NCBI GenBank assembly: GCA_035079385.1
Contig: JAVHKY010000030.1
Coordinates: 4,689,001 to 4,753,000 of the forward strand
Reading direction: 5' to 3'
Length of the DNA stretch: 64,000 nucleotides
DNA from: Aspidiotus rigidus
Lineage: Eukaryota > Arthropoda > Insecta > Hemiptera > Diaspididae
The notes below the pieces were generated by a model. It had not been told where the DNA came from. It was given only the letters and a program-made list of their open reading frames with translations, and did not search any database. Shown here piece after piece: positions 49,300-60,961 of the stretch. Position numbers and translations under genes: made by a program. Position 1 is the first letter of the stretch; every line of letters begins with the position of its first letter.

Positions 49300-49529
49300 C
49301 ACTGAGAAAAATTTTGGTGGTACTTTTAACTAAAAAACATGGTAAAGCCGTTCTAGTCGAAGATTATAGTTATAACGACTGAAAAATATAGTTATACTCG
49401 TACCTACGAGAAAAAGTAGTGAATAAAACTAAATATTACTGAAATTGCTCAGTAGTTTTGACTAGAAAATCGTGACTGGACCGGCTTTACTATATTCTTA
49501 GTCAAATTAACTATAGTTTTTTCTCCGTG
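49300..49529. mobile_element. MITE with CAC(T/G)GAGAAAAA termini, 230 bp
   Basis: The left end CACTGAGAAAAATTTTGG and the right end read in reverse, CACGGAGAAAAAACTATAG, are inverted. Internal blocks (GGTAAAGCCGTTCTAGTC and GACTGGACCGGCTTTACTAT) are also mirror images. No coding capacity. It lies between the R1-clade LINE and the secreted-protein gene. Confidence 0.65.
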
Positions 49530-49753
49530 CTGTAATATTGCGCACTGCGCGTAGACCTCGAGGAAAAAATAGAGTAGTCCATCAATCCGAGCTCTCCTGA
49601 CTACCGACACAATACCCTAAAGAGTGGATCCCACGACCACTTTGAACGTGCGTGCACGGTCATACGCTCCCGTTTCAAAGGCGATGCAAGGCCAATCCGA
49701 GCCTGAGGCGTAAAAGATGAACGTGACAGTTTCATGATTTTGGTATTTTAATC

Positions 49754-50421
49754 TCAATACAAGTTATACGTCTTACCCTTGGCGATAGACTTGACTGATA
49801 CGACTTCGTATTCATAAAGATCGGCCACTGTCAGCTCGTACATGAGCTCTATGACGTCTTCAGAATTTCCAATTTTCAAGTATACTTCTGGTATTGTTGG
49901 ACAATATCCTACCAATAAATGTTCTTTCTTTCCCATGTTTTCGACTTCACTCGGTTTGGCTCCGAATAGATAATACTCGTAGTTTGGTAAAAATTGAAGA
50001 GAGTCGAATTCTCGCACCTTGTTACATAGTTTCTTCCAATCTTCGTACTTCAGCTGAGAAAAATGATTTTTTTGCACGTATTTAGGGTCGACAGTACCTA
50101 AGAAAATGTGTAAATTCTTATAAAAAGATGATGTTTCAAGATTTGTATGACACCGAGAAATATCTACGTGCACAAGTTTCCCGTATTTGCAGTTTTTTAA
50201 GATTTTTTTCTTCGCAGAGCTGAATCGTTATGTATTATTGTAAAGAAGAATCATCTCTCGGTATTGAGCAAGTACAGAAAAAACTTACCGAATCTAATTC
50301 GTTGTACCTTTTCTGTTTTGAACTTGTATTTCACGCAACAATTGATTTCGATAATGAAGGAAATTAATAAGACGATTAGGTAACTTTGAACTTTCTTCAT
50401 TAATATCATTAGTTTATGCAT
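49754..50421 (-). CDS. Putative small secreted protein, two exons
   Basis: Exon 1 (50421 or 50400 to 50289) encodes MHKLMILMKKVQSYLIVLLI and a further hydrophobic run ending in EINCC, a convincing signal peptide, followed by KYKFKTEKVQRIRFG and a strong GTAAGT donor. Exon 2 (50219-49754, acceptor CAG) encodes about 155 residues including EDWKKLCNKVREFDSL, YYLFGAKPSE and GYCPTIPEVYLKIGNSED, ending at TAA. The intron would be 69 nt. With the sequence as given, the junction is one base out of frame; one extra A in the A7 run (50203-50209) would restore it, so there is either an assembly error or a real frameshift. No known domain is recognised. The downstream paralogue at 47630-48019 supports a real gene family. 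It is probably extracellular; role unknown. Confidence 0.5.
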
Positions 50422-50424
50422 AAG

Positions 50425-53224
50425 ACGGTACCTGTCTGTCGGAAATATGAGCAATTAGGATTAACGCGAAAGTTTGCGAGTAAAATTGAAAAGAAAGACG
50501 CGACGAAACTAAATATTTAATCAGTTGTTCTTGAATTCAAGCGATATTTTCCATATTCTCTGTTCTTCTTACAGAAAGACATAGTTGTATTCGATTTTAT
50601 CCAAAATATCTCTTGTCAACGTCGCCGTCAACGTATTACCTATTGAAGTTTAATTAACCTTGCCCCATAGATGAGCCTTAAGGGAAAAAAAAGTTGTAGG
50701 TCGTGAACTTTAATTCTGAAAACGTCTTAGTCCCCTTCCTCTTCTTGGATATTTGTAGACAGCCTCGAAAATTTTCCAAATTCCTGAACTAAGTTGGAGC
50801 CCTCCTCTTTGGATAACCTATAGTCTGCTCTTTAAGCACATACTTACATGGACTGCAATCACTGATAAGATTTACATATAAATTCTGTTATTAGGCTCGT
50901 CAAGCACTGGAAGCTGCAAGTTACCAGTTTTTATGTACATAAACAGCTGTGTTACAAAATTTGTACATGTTTTGGACTAGGCCAGAGACTCCCCCCCTCC
51001 CCTCCTCTACACCAAAATTTTTTACAAGCTTGTGTCGGTCCTTGCTTCTTTCAAAACCACAATTGCCTCATGACGTCATCAAGAACTCGTGGACATAAAA
51101 CATACTTGCGGATAACTTTTTAACCAACTCCATTTTCTCGTGAGTTATTATTTATATTTTTCTATCCACAAAAGCGCCACGAGACGGAGAAAACAGTTTT
51201 ATCGTGGAAAACGCTATATTGGAAACAAAATTCGCCGAATCCCTCAACATCAATCCTTCTCAATAAACGTGTTTCGAAAGATTAAATTATCATTTTTGTA
51301 AAGAGTCGAAGCACGAACTCTGTATATAATAATAACAAAGTCATCAACGAAGTCAATCTCCCTTCGAGCATAGTTATGTTCATCCCATCCGACGCGGAGA
51401 TAATATTGTATTTTGGTCTTGGAATTGCAAACAGCGACGTGAGCTCGCTTTTCATCATCATGGTGGGAAAATCGAACTAATTCTATGAAATATGTATGCA
51501 GACGATGAAAATAAACTGAGCGCGTTCAAACTAACGCAGCCAAGGCAATTTGAAAAATATATCACTTTGGGAGATGATGGTGAATTTCATTTTTTTCTAT
51601 ATCAGTTTCAAATTATGGATCTGTATCGCTAAATTCGAAGGCGTAACTTACATAAAATCGAGCATAGAGAGGCATAAAAATGTCCCATTTTCCAATTTGT
51701 TGTCGTGTTGAGTGGTGATAGTGTAGGTATTTGATTGGTTGGTCTGAGTCCCATTTCTGTACAAAATATTTTATCATCTTTTATGGAAGGATTCGTGTAT
51801 GCGTTTATTATTCTCCTATAGATTTATTCCAAGGCGAACAAATTATCGAAGAAACCTAACTCATACGATCCTCAAGCGTGAGGTTTCTCTTTCTATCGGT
51901 ATTTTTTTGTGTCCATAAACAATTGGTGAAGGGGTGGGGGAGATCCAAAGTAAAAAAGTTGTCTGTTTCTTAGTTTTTGGCTGATTTGTCTAATATACAG
52001 GACTGAAGTCCAGCAGGAAGGAAGAAACATCGAAAGTCGGAAAAATTTCCAATATTTCTTCATGACCTAGGAATTTCCTGTTACCTATGTTCTCATTGTA
52101 ATAGTCCACTATCTGATTATAATTAAAATTTATGTATTTGTGGTAGCCCATATCATCAGTCACGTCATATGCCTCATATGATTGATTATGATTATTGATA
52201 GATGTAGATATTCTCCTGCGAAGACCTTTACGAAGATTGAACCTTGACTTTTCAACCTGAAATCATCTACGAGGATATTGTTCGAAAATATAGGTAATAC
52301 TAGAAATATGAATGAAATCGAAATACGTGACATCACTTGATGTGTTTAGAACAATTTTCTTATTTTTTTTTCGAATTCTTTTTTGAAATTGGACGACAAT
52401 TGTACTTTTTTCATTCTGATTTCTTCCTCCTTATTTCTTATTTTTTTCGTTTCTTTTCCCTTCTTTTTCGAGTTTAACTCGATATTCTGCTTCGTTCCAA
52501 AGCAGATAGGCATTCTTACGACCTATTCCTTATGTTCAGTAAGTCGTGTGGTAATTTTCGATTACAGTGGAATACTATTGGGTGTAGTTTTTGTGACAAT
52601 GTCCGTTTTTCAGATCGCATATTGAGTGACATCATTCCCAGAGGATTTTCTCTTTCATTCTCTTCTTTTTTTTTGAATTTTATATTATAAATATTTTACC
52701 GTATAGTCTTTTTCCTAACTTGACTGGGGACGATTTTTGAAGATGTCACGGCACCCTCAGTTACAATTTTCAAGCACTCGTCATTCATTTGACCCTGCCA
52801 TGAATGATTGAAAGTTTTATTTACTATATGTGTGTGGATTACCGTTGACGGGTTCATAAGCACGTCCACCATTAGGTTGACGAAAAAGTGGTGATATCAT
52901 TTCACCATGTAGCCTGATTTTTTCGGATATTTCATACCTGCTAAAAGCTCGAAGAAATTTCTCGTAGCATTGTGTAAGTCTTTTTATGCATGGCAAATTT
53001 CTTACTCTTGTGTGCAAATCGTTATCGTGGCTTAATAAGTAAAAAAGTGGATTTTTACGATTTCCCAAAGGTATCTAAAATTAAAAACCAAAACTTGCGA
53101 AAATGAATGCTAACCAAATGAAGCATTTCTAAAGACTTTTCGTGAGAAATGTATATTTAGGATGAAAACTCGTTAATCCGATTTTTCTGTTCTCTTAATT
53201 GCGATAGGTTAATAGAAATATTTT

Positions 53225-53225
<1 letters not shown>
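50425..53225. other. No gene assigned; one weak exon candidate
   Basis: AT-rich DNA. On the minus strand an AG acceptor near 52939 precedes a frame reading YEISEKIRLHGEMISPLFRQ and PNGGRAYEPVNG, with a possible GTAATC donor after it or a read-through stop near 52817. It is not tied to any other exon and is not called a gene. Confidence 0.3.

Positions 53226-53228
<3 letters not shown>

Positions 53229-53266
<38 letters not shown>
53229..53266 (+). repeat. Poly(A) run of 38
   Basis: Uninterrupted A38. It could be the tail of a retroposed sequence on the plus strand, but nothing recognisable ends at it. Confidence 0.8.
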
Positions 53267-53268
<2 letters not shown>

Positions 53269-53749
53269 AATACATATAAAAATTTCCTCTTAATAAGTAT
53301 ACGTAAGTAAAACTGCTTCAGATTATTTTTGCGTTACTTCCGTCGCTTGATAATGACCAATCGCGGTCGGAAGCGCCCGTACTTTTTTCTTGTATTTGCT
53401 GTTTTTTGTATACTTATTTACCTAATAAAAAAGTATTCCCACTCGAACTCGAGAGTTTTCGAAACGGAAGTTTTTCGTACTATCCACTATCTAAAATAAA
53501 CCCAAGTTTCATCTTTCTCGTTTCAGACTATCTTCATCTTCATTAAAAGTTACGAGTAATCAGGACAGTACTTAATCGGTTTCCTGTCTCATATTAATTG
53601 AGTACGGAGCATCCGCATATCATCAGGTTCCTCATTACTTCCACAAAACTTTTAGTTAATATCGCAGTAATGTCAAATTGTAAAACTAGTCTTCTTGAAA
53701 AGATACAACGGAAAAACTTTGAACGGAACACCTATCGCTCTGAACTCTT

Positions 53750-55205
53750 TTCTTCTTTCAAGCCAATTCCTTATAACTTATCAAAGATCTTTGATGACTG
53801 AGTTATACTCATGTGAAAAACAAATGTTTTGTTGAATCGACAAATAATCGTACTGCATTGACCATAAAACTTCGAAGGCAACGGTCCAATTCTTAGCACA
53901 CCTGACAACCGTATACTCCTCATGGATACTTCTGGAACCTTGAAATAAAGCTCAACTTCATCTGCACCCCCTTCCCCACTTTTGATCAACCCAAAGTTCT
54001 GTTCTTCAATTCTAGCATCGTTTTCAACTTGGCTTATCCCACATAAGCAGAAATTCCCGCCTAGCTCGTAATTTCTCAAAGTTCAACGGTCCCCCTTTCC
54101 TTGGGCAACTACTCATTCTCTACTCTTACCCTATCTATTCCCTGATCTCTGGCCATCACTTCAATCTTTTATTTCATCCTCAGCGCTTATCCTGTATGTT
54201 ATCTGATTGCTACCACGCCATGCGAAAGTTTCTTGACTCACTGGATCTATAAAAATCAGACCCGAGGTACATTATTATACTCTCACCCAACTCGTGACCA
54301 TGCTGCCCGAATTGGAACACAGAACTATATTTATCAACCAGTTAATAGTGTGAACTATACCCGACTTGTTCCTAGGACACCTCACTCACCAAAAAAAGAA
54401 CTTATCTGCAAAAGATCACAAGCCCATCGCTGATCATATTCCTACCTGATATTGGGCAGTAACCACCTACTCAAAGCTGTTCTACCCATCAGACTCTCCT
54501 CTCTTCTATCCATTATTCAGTATGCAACGCAAAAACTCAACAAATTTATCATCTTCTGTTCTGCTTTAATGATAAACCGTACAACTATTTTCTGTCTGTC
54601 AATATTATACGCTTTTGAAGTAAATTAGCTCCTCGGCGCTCAACGATCTAGCCCCACTCTCATCCTCTGCGTTGAAGCTGATACCCTTCCCTTTTGAATG
54701 CCGCTTCCCAACTTTCACAGCCAATTTTCTAGCATCCTCAGCTTCCAATATTCTCTCCCGCATTCTGCTACCATGATTCTTTCCTCCTTCCTTTTGAATT
54801 TGAACTATTCAAACACCTCAAATTGTACCATTGTCATACCATCCGCTTGTCCATAGCTAACTAACCCCTCCCCCAAGTATCTGATTCGATCTAGCTGACA
54901 ATCTCTCAACTCACGACTGTATATATTGACAACTCATCAGAAATATGATCTCCACACTAATTTCCCGAACCCACCAGTCCTACTGCGACGACGGATCTAA
55001 ATCTGGACCCAAAACGGGATATGTGTACTCGATTCAAGGAGTCATCATCAGTCTGCCACCATACTCGCTAGCAAACAAAACGCCATATACAGATCTCCAT
55101 CTCCTCACCCCCAGCTGAAATTTTTACTGCTATCTGACTCACTTTCATATCTCCTGGCTGTAAAGGACTCTTATTTAACTAATCCCGCAAATCAGCGCAT
55201 TCATT
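53750..55205 (+). mobile_element. Decayed LINE (RT thumb to RNase H), same family as 4588-6762
   Basis: Near 54640 the plus strand reads LLGAQRSSPTLILCVEADTL, the counterpart of LGAFRTSPKLSFCAEAAEPP at about 5480-5540. Near 54985-55080 it reads CDDGSKSGPKTGYVYSIQG, the first RNase H Asp block, and at 55118-55180 FLLLSDSLSYLLAVKDSYLT, the third RNase H Asp block. The copy stops at about 55205 where the MULE region begins. Upstream limits are vague; sequence from 53750 to 54600 is C/T-rich like the rest of the element but only loosely alignable. Confidence 0.6.
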
Positions 55206-55261
55206 CAAGATGGCGCCGGCAATTTTTTCGGCGCGAGATAATCTTCGGGTTCGATTTTTTG

Positions 55262-56560
55262 ACACGCGAAAAGTAAATGAATTCACGCGAAAAAGAAATG
55301 GAAATCCAAGTATTTTTATTTAAACAAACACGAAAATATATTGAGAGCGAGAAAATAAACCGAATATACAAAAAAAAAAAATGGTTCAACGCGATATAAG
55401 TACAATATGACACGAATTAAAACAATGCAAGTTAAATATTCTTGAGCACGCCAAGCTGATTTTTTTTGAACGCGAAAATAATTCATGAAAAACTAAAAAT
55501 AATATTTCGTCGGAAGTTAAAATGACGTATAATTATAAATTCCATTATCAACATTACACATAAACAAACAATAAGGTTCCACGCAATTTTTCAAAGATGT
55601 AGCGCTTTTGTAGCTAGTCGCGGTCGGCCTCTTTTCCGCTTCTGCCCGATAGGAATTTGTTTTGCAGCCGCAGGTACAGTCACTCTCTTCAGTCTAATTT
55701 GAATACCTAAAGAGTGCTTACAAACTCTCTTCTTCAAGAAAATCGGGCATGAACAAGTCGCACCTTCTACACCCACTTCTATTCGCCAAATGCGTGACCG
55801 CCACTGTTTAAATTTCTCAAACGTTTTCCATTTTCCTTCTTCCTGTTCAAACTTTCGAACGAGGTTTGCAGACACAGATGTTTTCTGCTGAGTAGAACAA
55901 ACAAAAAACAATGATGTCTCCTCCTCTTTCCTCTCAAGAACTTCATAATTGTGCACAGCTCATTGAAAAGTCTCCGTCCACACTTGTAGAGGTATTGCAG
56001 GCGTTGTTGAGAAAGGAATGCACTCTCTTGCAGAAGGGTTACGTCGTATTGACCACGATTCAACTAAGCCCGTGATATTATGCAGAAATTGTGCCAGTGG
56101 AAGTCGAGTTCTAATTGTGTGTTCTCTTTTAATAACGCCATTGGTCGCTTCCAGACCATTATTAGTTGATGGACAATCGATTGCCGCTCCCTCAAACCAA
56201 TAGGGTAACTTTTTTATCCATTGTTCTTCAAAGTAGTCAAGAAGTCCGAGTACACGTGCGTCGGTATTCTTCCTCCACTTCTTGAAAAAAAGTTTAGTGG
56301 CTTTTTCAAACATTTCTTCACTTGGAGATGTCTGAAGCACACGTACGTCTTCCTTGAAGTCATCAGCAGTACTTTTACCCAAGGGCTTCAAAACACATAA
56401 TTGTATGTTCATCGCGGTCATATATTTCATTTCGCGTTCCAACCTGCCAAATATACCGGTCACAGTCATCGCGTGAATGAAATATATAAGTGTGGTACTT
56501 TTCAGTTATTTTCGCGTTCATGTCCTTCGCGAGAAAATATTTTTATTTCGCGTGCCGTTA
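55262..56560 (-). mobile_element. Truncated MULE-type DNA transposon with transposase C-terminal half
   Basis: A single minus frame runs from 56469 to 55591, broken only by one in-frame TGA (55962-55960). It encodes LKPLGKSTADDFKEDVRVLQ, LFFKKWRKN, then WFEGAAIDCPSTNNGLEATN and GVIKREHTIRTRLPLAQFL. This is the NNGxEaxN..K..T.R..xPxxxFL region of MULE transposases. Further on comes a SWIM zinc finger CSCPIFLKKRVCKHSLG (CxC..CxH), and the end is KRKRGRPRLATKALHL, the usual GRPxxAxxAL tail. The N-terminal part with the first catalytic Asp residues is missing. ACGCGAAA occurs at 55264, 55285 and 55470, and its reverse TTTCGCGT at 56430, 56510 and 56546, so inverted subterminal repeats bracket the gene. 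Confidence 0.8.
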
Positions 56561-56864
56561 TATATATCCCATAATCTTCTGACATTTTGGCACAAGAAAA
56601 TATAAAATGATGAAGTGAATGTGAAAAGATAACGACACTTAATCAACGCCTTTCCGTGTACACGATCTGCTGAAGATCTCGAAGAGTTTGTTGACACATC
56701 CTTGCGGCCTATCCTGGATTATAGTGGAGGATAACTACATCGGGAGACCACAGAGAGAAGGATGAAGACAGCCTCTCTTTGCCCACAAATGGTCGAATGG
56801 CAGTGATGAGTGTACAATCCGAGAATCAACAACGTGGTGGAAGAGGCCGATTATGAGTCTCTGA

Positions 56865-57085
56865 GATTTCAGATCAAAGTGGAACAAAGATGCAGACCTC
56901 TTGGTTTCCAGATATTGACATAGAAAAAATTGAGATCTCTTGAGCTCTACATCTTGGTAGGAAAAGAAGCTCCAGATCTTTTGAAAAAAATTAAAAAATA
57001 AATTTCTGTCATGTAACAGTCAATTAGAAAAAAAAAACCAAGAGACCCAGACATACTGAGACGCATGGCGACTCAGTCTTGTTTA
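56865..57085 (+). mobile_element. Single arm of foldback family B
   Basis: AGTGGAACAAAGATGCAGAC..CTCTTGGTTTCCAGAT, GAGCTCTACATCTTGGTAGG and ACGCATGGCGACTCAGTCTT match the right arm of the 9165-10290 element (10085-10280) in the same orientation. The opposite arm is not found nearby, so this is a half copy. Confidence 0.65.
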
Positions 57086-57089
57086 CTTT

Positions 57090-59460
57090 GAACACCACTG
57101 CTCTCTCTTTAGCAAAATAATGATGTTCATAGAACTTCGAGTAAATAATTTTCAAATTCTTCCTATGGAAATTCAATTTCTTTTTGAGCGGGACGCCTTT
57201 TTTTATACACGTGATTTGAATTTTCCATCATGAATGAATACAGTGACTCAAAGACCTTTTGGACCTAGAAAATGATACCCAGTACAATGATTGAGTTGAG
57301 CAGTAATACAGTGTAAAATTGTTTCCATAAAATATTTTAAAGCAGCAAACTAAAAAAAATCTACTGTAAACCGCTCTAAATTATACTCGGCCATTTGCTG
57401 ACATCTAAGCAATTTTGTCCAATTTTGTCAAATTAAAAAACCACTTTATGCAGCCAAAGACATCTAACTTTCATCCCTTGCCATGGCTTCAATAGGGAGA
57501 GTTCTCATTCTTACACCCCTATCAATGATGGTGCGTCAATAGGAAGCGACATTCAAAATCTCAGTGAAGTTGGTACCATACAAACGGAGCCTATTTGTCC
57601 AAAAAACGGTTATTCTCCTTCATAACATAGATTATGCAGCAGTCTTGGAAAATCTGAATCCATTGTAAACTAGGTCAATTACTATTCTACAATTTTACTG
57701 CTGCATTTATGGTCTCGTCTTAATAAACTTTGCGATGATTCTGTGAACCCCAATGTCTGTTAAAAGTAAACTTATCAACATTTCTGTCAACGTTTCTGCC
57801 AGGTCTACGTGTACCTATTCTACCTATATGCCGATACAGCTCATCAACGTAACTTTTCCACAATGTGCGAACATGATAATATATTACCTATACTTTTCCA
57901 TTACATATCAGAACAAAAATTTTACACCGCCGATTTGAATGTATGACAATGGCAATCGTTGCTCCAATATCACTCTCAACCGAACTTTTCCTCTTATACG
58001 TATCAATGCACGAAGTTTACATCGCCTATTTTACATATATTTTCTCCATATATCACAAATGATATCGCAGCGGAAACCGTTGCCGCTGATTTCTCTCTAA
58101 ATCTAGAGAAGAGATATTTGATGGGGCGATAAATAATCCGATATTGAAACTTCATTGTTTGTTTTTTGATCTCGCGTAAAAGTAGTCCGCGAGAAATAAA
58201 AACAAAGAAGGAAAAGCAATTGTTTTGCGTAATATATAAATCGAAAAAGACAAAGATAGGTAGAGCAATGTTATATAGCTTTAAAATAAATGACGGGCTG
58301 TATTTTGAACGAAAATTCACTAAAATTTTTTCGTTTGACGCGAACGAGGACATGAAAACGATAAATTTTATTACATGGGTATTTTTTCTTCCTACTGGTA
58401 TTCATTTTGCTGTCAGTATGAAAACAAATAGGTACTGTATTTTAATAGTTCGTTCTCGTGTTGACTTCGATTCATTCAATTATTTTCTCCCGTCCTTTTT
58501 ATAAGAAGCAGCATGAATATTCCTACAATTTATCATCGTAGAAAACGAAGAAAAAAACTTTCTTTCTTAATTTTTAGTTACTATTTACCCGGACGTTCTC
58601 ATTTCGGGAACGGGACTAGAAAAGTTACGGTATTAATTCTGCAGAACATTTTTTTGCTTCTCTGTCGTATATAATATTCTAGTATCTGGCCGATTCTGTA
58701 TAAATTGTCGAAAAAAAAAAACGCTAACGATAATGCCGCCAATAGGGTAATATACCCTCGAAGAGGCGAAGGAAAATTATTCTGTAGAGTACTTTGAACG
58801 AGATTGAGAGGATGTTCGAGTGAAAGAATACGATGGACCCAGCATCGTTTTACAACGCCCAATACTCGTCGCGCACGACTGACGACAGGATGATAGACAA
58901 AATACTCGGATTGTTCCAATACGAAATTACTACTATATACTACACAATATACCGAGATACGTATTTGTAGTACACCACTGTTAGCGGAATTCAATTGCGT
59001 CGACGATAAATAACGGCCAATCTTGTCTTTTTTATATTTTCTTTTCTGTTGAGCGGAAAATATCTTGGCCGTGGAACACGAAGGGGCCGTAAATATCGCG
59101 AAAAGTGGGTCTACGTTTAATGAATTGAATCTCTTAACTGGTGTTCTGCTAGAACAATCAAACGAGTCTCCTATACTCGAAATTTAATCTCGACTGAAGG
59201 AACGGCGGAGGAGCCGGGAAATAAACGCGTGTATATCGTGCAGCAGGTTTACCGATTTACGGCGCTCGCTGTGTAGCTTTGCATACCAGACAACCAGGTA
59301 ATGGTGTAGAAATATTCGTATAGTGAGATGGCGTTTAGGCCCCTCTACATAGAAACAGTATTACAAATGCTTGTACCTAATGCTGGTCATTAATATGGCT
59401 CCAAGCTGATGTGGCGTAGTTGTGGAATTTGTACTGAGGCAGCTTATGTAAAAGGTCCTA
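57090..59460. other. No gene seen
   Basis: AT-rich DNA. The 58003-58504 frames on both strands overlap and lack domains. No repeat was recognised. Confidence 0.4.
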
Positions 59461-59870
59461 TGAATTTGACTAGCTATTTCGACCCGAATAACTAGAAGTC
59501 GACTTGAAATTGACTGCTTCTTCTTACCATCCGCTCCTCATAATTGAGTTGACTCCTGGTCGTAAAGATCGATAAGTTGACCGAAAATTGATGTCGGGTT
59601 TTGGTCGAGGCCTATAGAACGCGCATCGGCAGATTAAAACTTCGTCGAGTTTGAGGGCATAACTTGATAAGTGTTCCAGAATTGAGATGAAGAATGATTC
59701 AACACTTGGTTTTCGATTTTGATGTCGACTGAAAATCAACGTCGACATCGCGTCAACTCGACCATTGTTGCACTGGTCGAAGATGATTAACATTCTTCAC
59801 GATCCCTATTTTATGACTGCGCATTCTGTCTGCAATTAGTCAAGTCACGAACCCACGTATCGCTTCAGAG
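59460..59870. repeat. GTCGA/TTGACC-rich repetitive sequence
   Basis: Many short GTCGAC, GTCAA and TTGAC words (AGAAGTCGACTTGAAATTGA, GTCGACTGAAAATCAACGTCG) link this segment to the tandem array that follows. No coding content. Confidence 0.45.
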
Positions 59871-59874
59871 AGCA

Positions 59875-60305
59875 ACCAGTGTACATTAACAGAGAACTAC
59901 AAATGGACTGTTTAATGATCCAGCAGCAGCAGCAGTCAATTTTAGGCCAATAAAGAATTTGGAGAAGTTGATTTGGAATTGACTCCAGTTTGACGTAAAT
60001 TTGAGGTCAATTTAGAGTCGACCATCTGCGTTCATTCCCAAAGAACTATAAATTGACTTGAAATTGACGCAACAGAGCAGTCAACTTCTGGTCAATAGGA
60101 AGTTTTAAGAAGTTTGTTAGAAATTGACTCCAGTTCAACGTTGATTTGAGGTTGATTTAAAATTGACCGGTATAATATGTACATTACTAGCGCAAAATTG
60201 CAAATGAATTGCTTATTGATCCAACAGTTGTCAATTTTAGGTCAATAGAAAATTTTGAGAATTCAACGTGGAAAATCATTCAAAATGAGGTTGACATTTG
60301 TCGAC
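59875..60305 (+). repeat. Degenerate tandem array, unit about 145-150 bp, three copies
   Basis: Three successive units share GTACATTA..A.AACTA.AAAT, then (G)GTCAATAG..AATTTTGAGAA and GAAATTGACTCCAGTT.AACG. The GGTCAATA block falls at about 59945, 60090 and 60240. Copies have diverged strongly. Confidence 0.6.
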
Positions 60306-60786
60306 CTCACTTTGAATTTGACTAAGACTTTGTGGGCCGAGTTTACCACCTAATCAAAGGTTATATGAATTCTGATTAAACTCGAATCACCGCAAGTTTT
60401 TTTTTACCAACCCTCGTAATCTTAGTTTCATAATGCAATTTGAACGGCAATATGGAGCTCAAATTAATTGCATGATTCTGATCAAGTAGCTCAATTTTAG
60501 TTTGAATCTTGAACGTAGTTCAAGTTGACTCGAGAAAACTGGCCCTGAAAGAAGTAATATTGTTAATCTGACGTTGCATATTGGTCAACGTTGGTGTCGA
60601 CATGGTTTATAGAGGAGTCCATATTTTTGTCATTTTGTGTGAAGCCCGTATCTTAATATTTTATGAGATTCTGACTATTTGTTAGTTTAGTGTGAAGTGC
60701 TATTGTATTTTTTAAGATAGCGTTCCAAATGGTTCTTAGTTCCTTTTTAAGGTTGTGTTGACACGAGATGAGCTGACGCCTTCCTT
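60306..60786. other. No gene seen
   Basis: AT-rich DNA without exon or clear repeat. Confidence 0.4.
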
Positions 60787-60961
60787 GTCAGCAGAGGCGC
60801 CGACTTAGGAAAATTATTGGGGGGGGGGGACGCAACATTAGGAACTAAATAACAAGTTAGGACAAAATTTTTCACAAATTGATAAAATTCAGTTTTTTGG
60901 GTCAAAATATTGGGGGGCAAAAAGTGTCTTGCCCTCCAAAGTCGGCGCCTATGCTGGTCAG
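60787..60961. mobile_element. MITE with CAG.AGGCGCCGACTT termini and GTCAG duplication
   Basis: The element (60792-60956, 165 bp) starts CAGAGGCGCCGACTTAGG and ends, read in reverse, CAGCATAGGCGCCGACTTTG. Direct repeats GTCAG lie on both sides (60787-60791, 60957-60961). An 11-G run follows the left end and GGGGGG precedes the right end. No transposase. Confidence 0.65.

Noticed and set aside
52817..53068. Minus-strand exon encoding a PNGGRAYEP segment
   Set aside because: Acceptor and donor are plausible, but no neighbouring exon or homologous family could be named; noted only in the region entry.
55779..56203. Additional frames overlapping the MULE transposase on both strands
   Set aside because: Shadow frames of the transposase reading frame.
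58003..58504. Opposing 112-116 codon frames
   Set aside because: They overlap on opposite strands, have no domain, and the composition matches flanking non-coding DNA.
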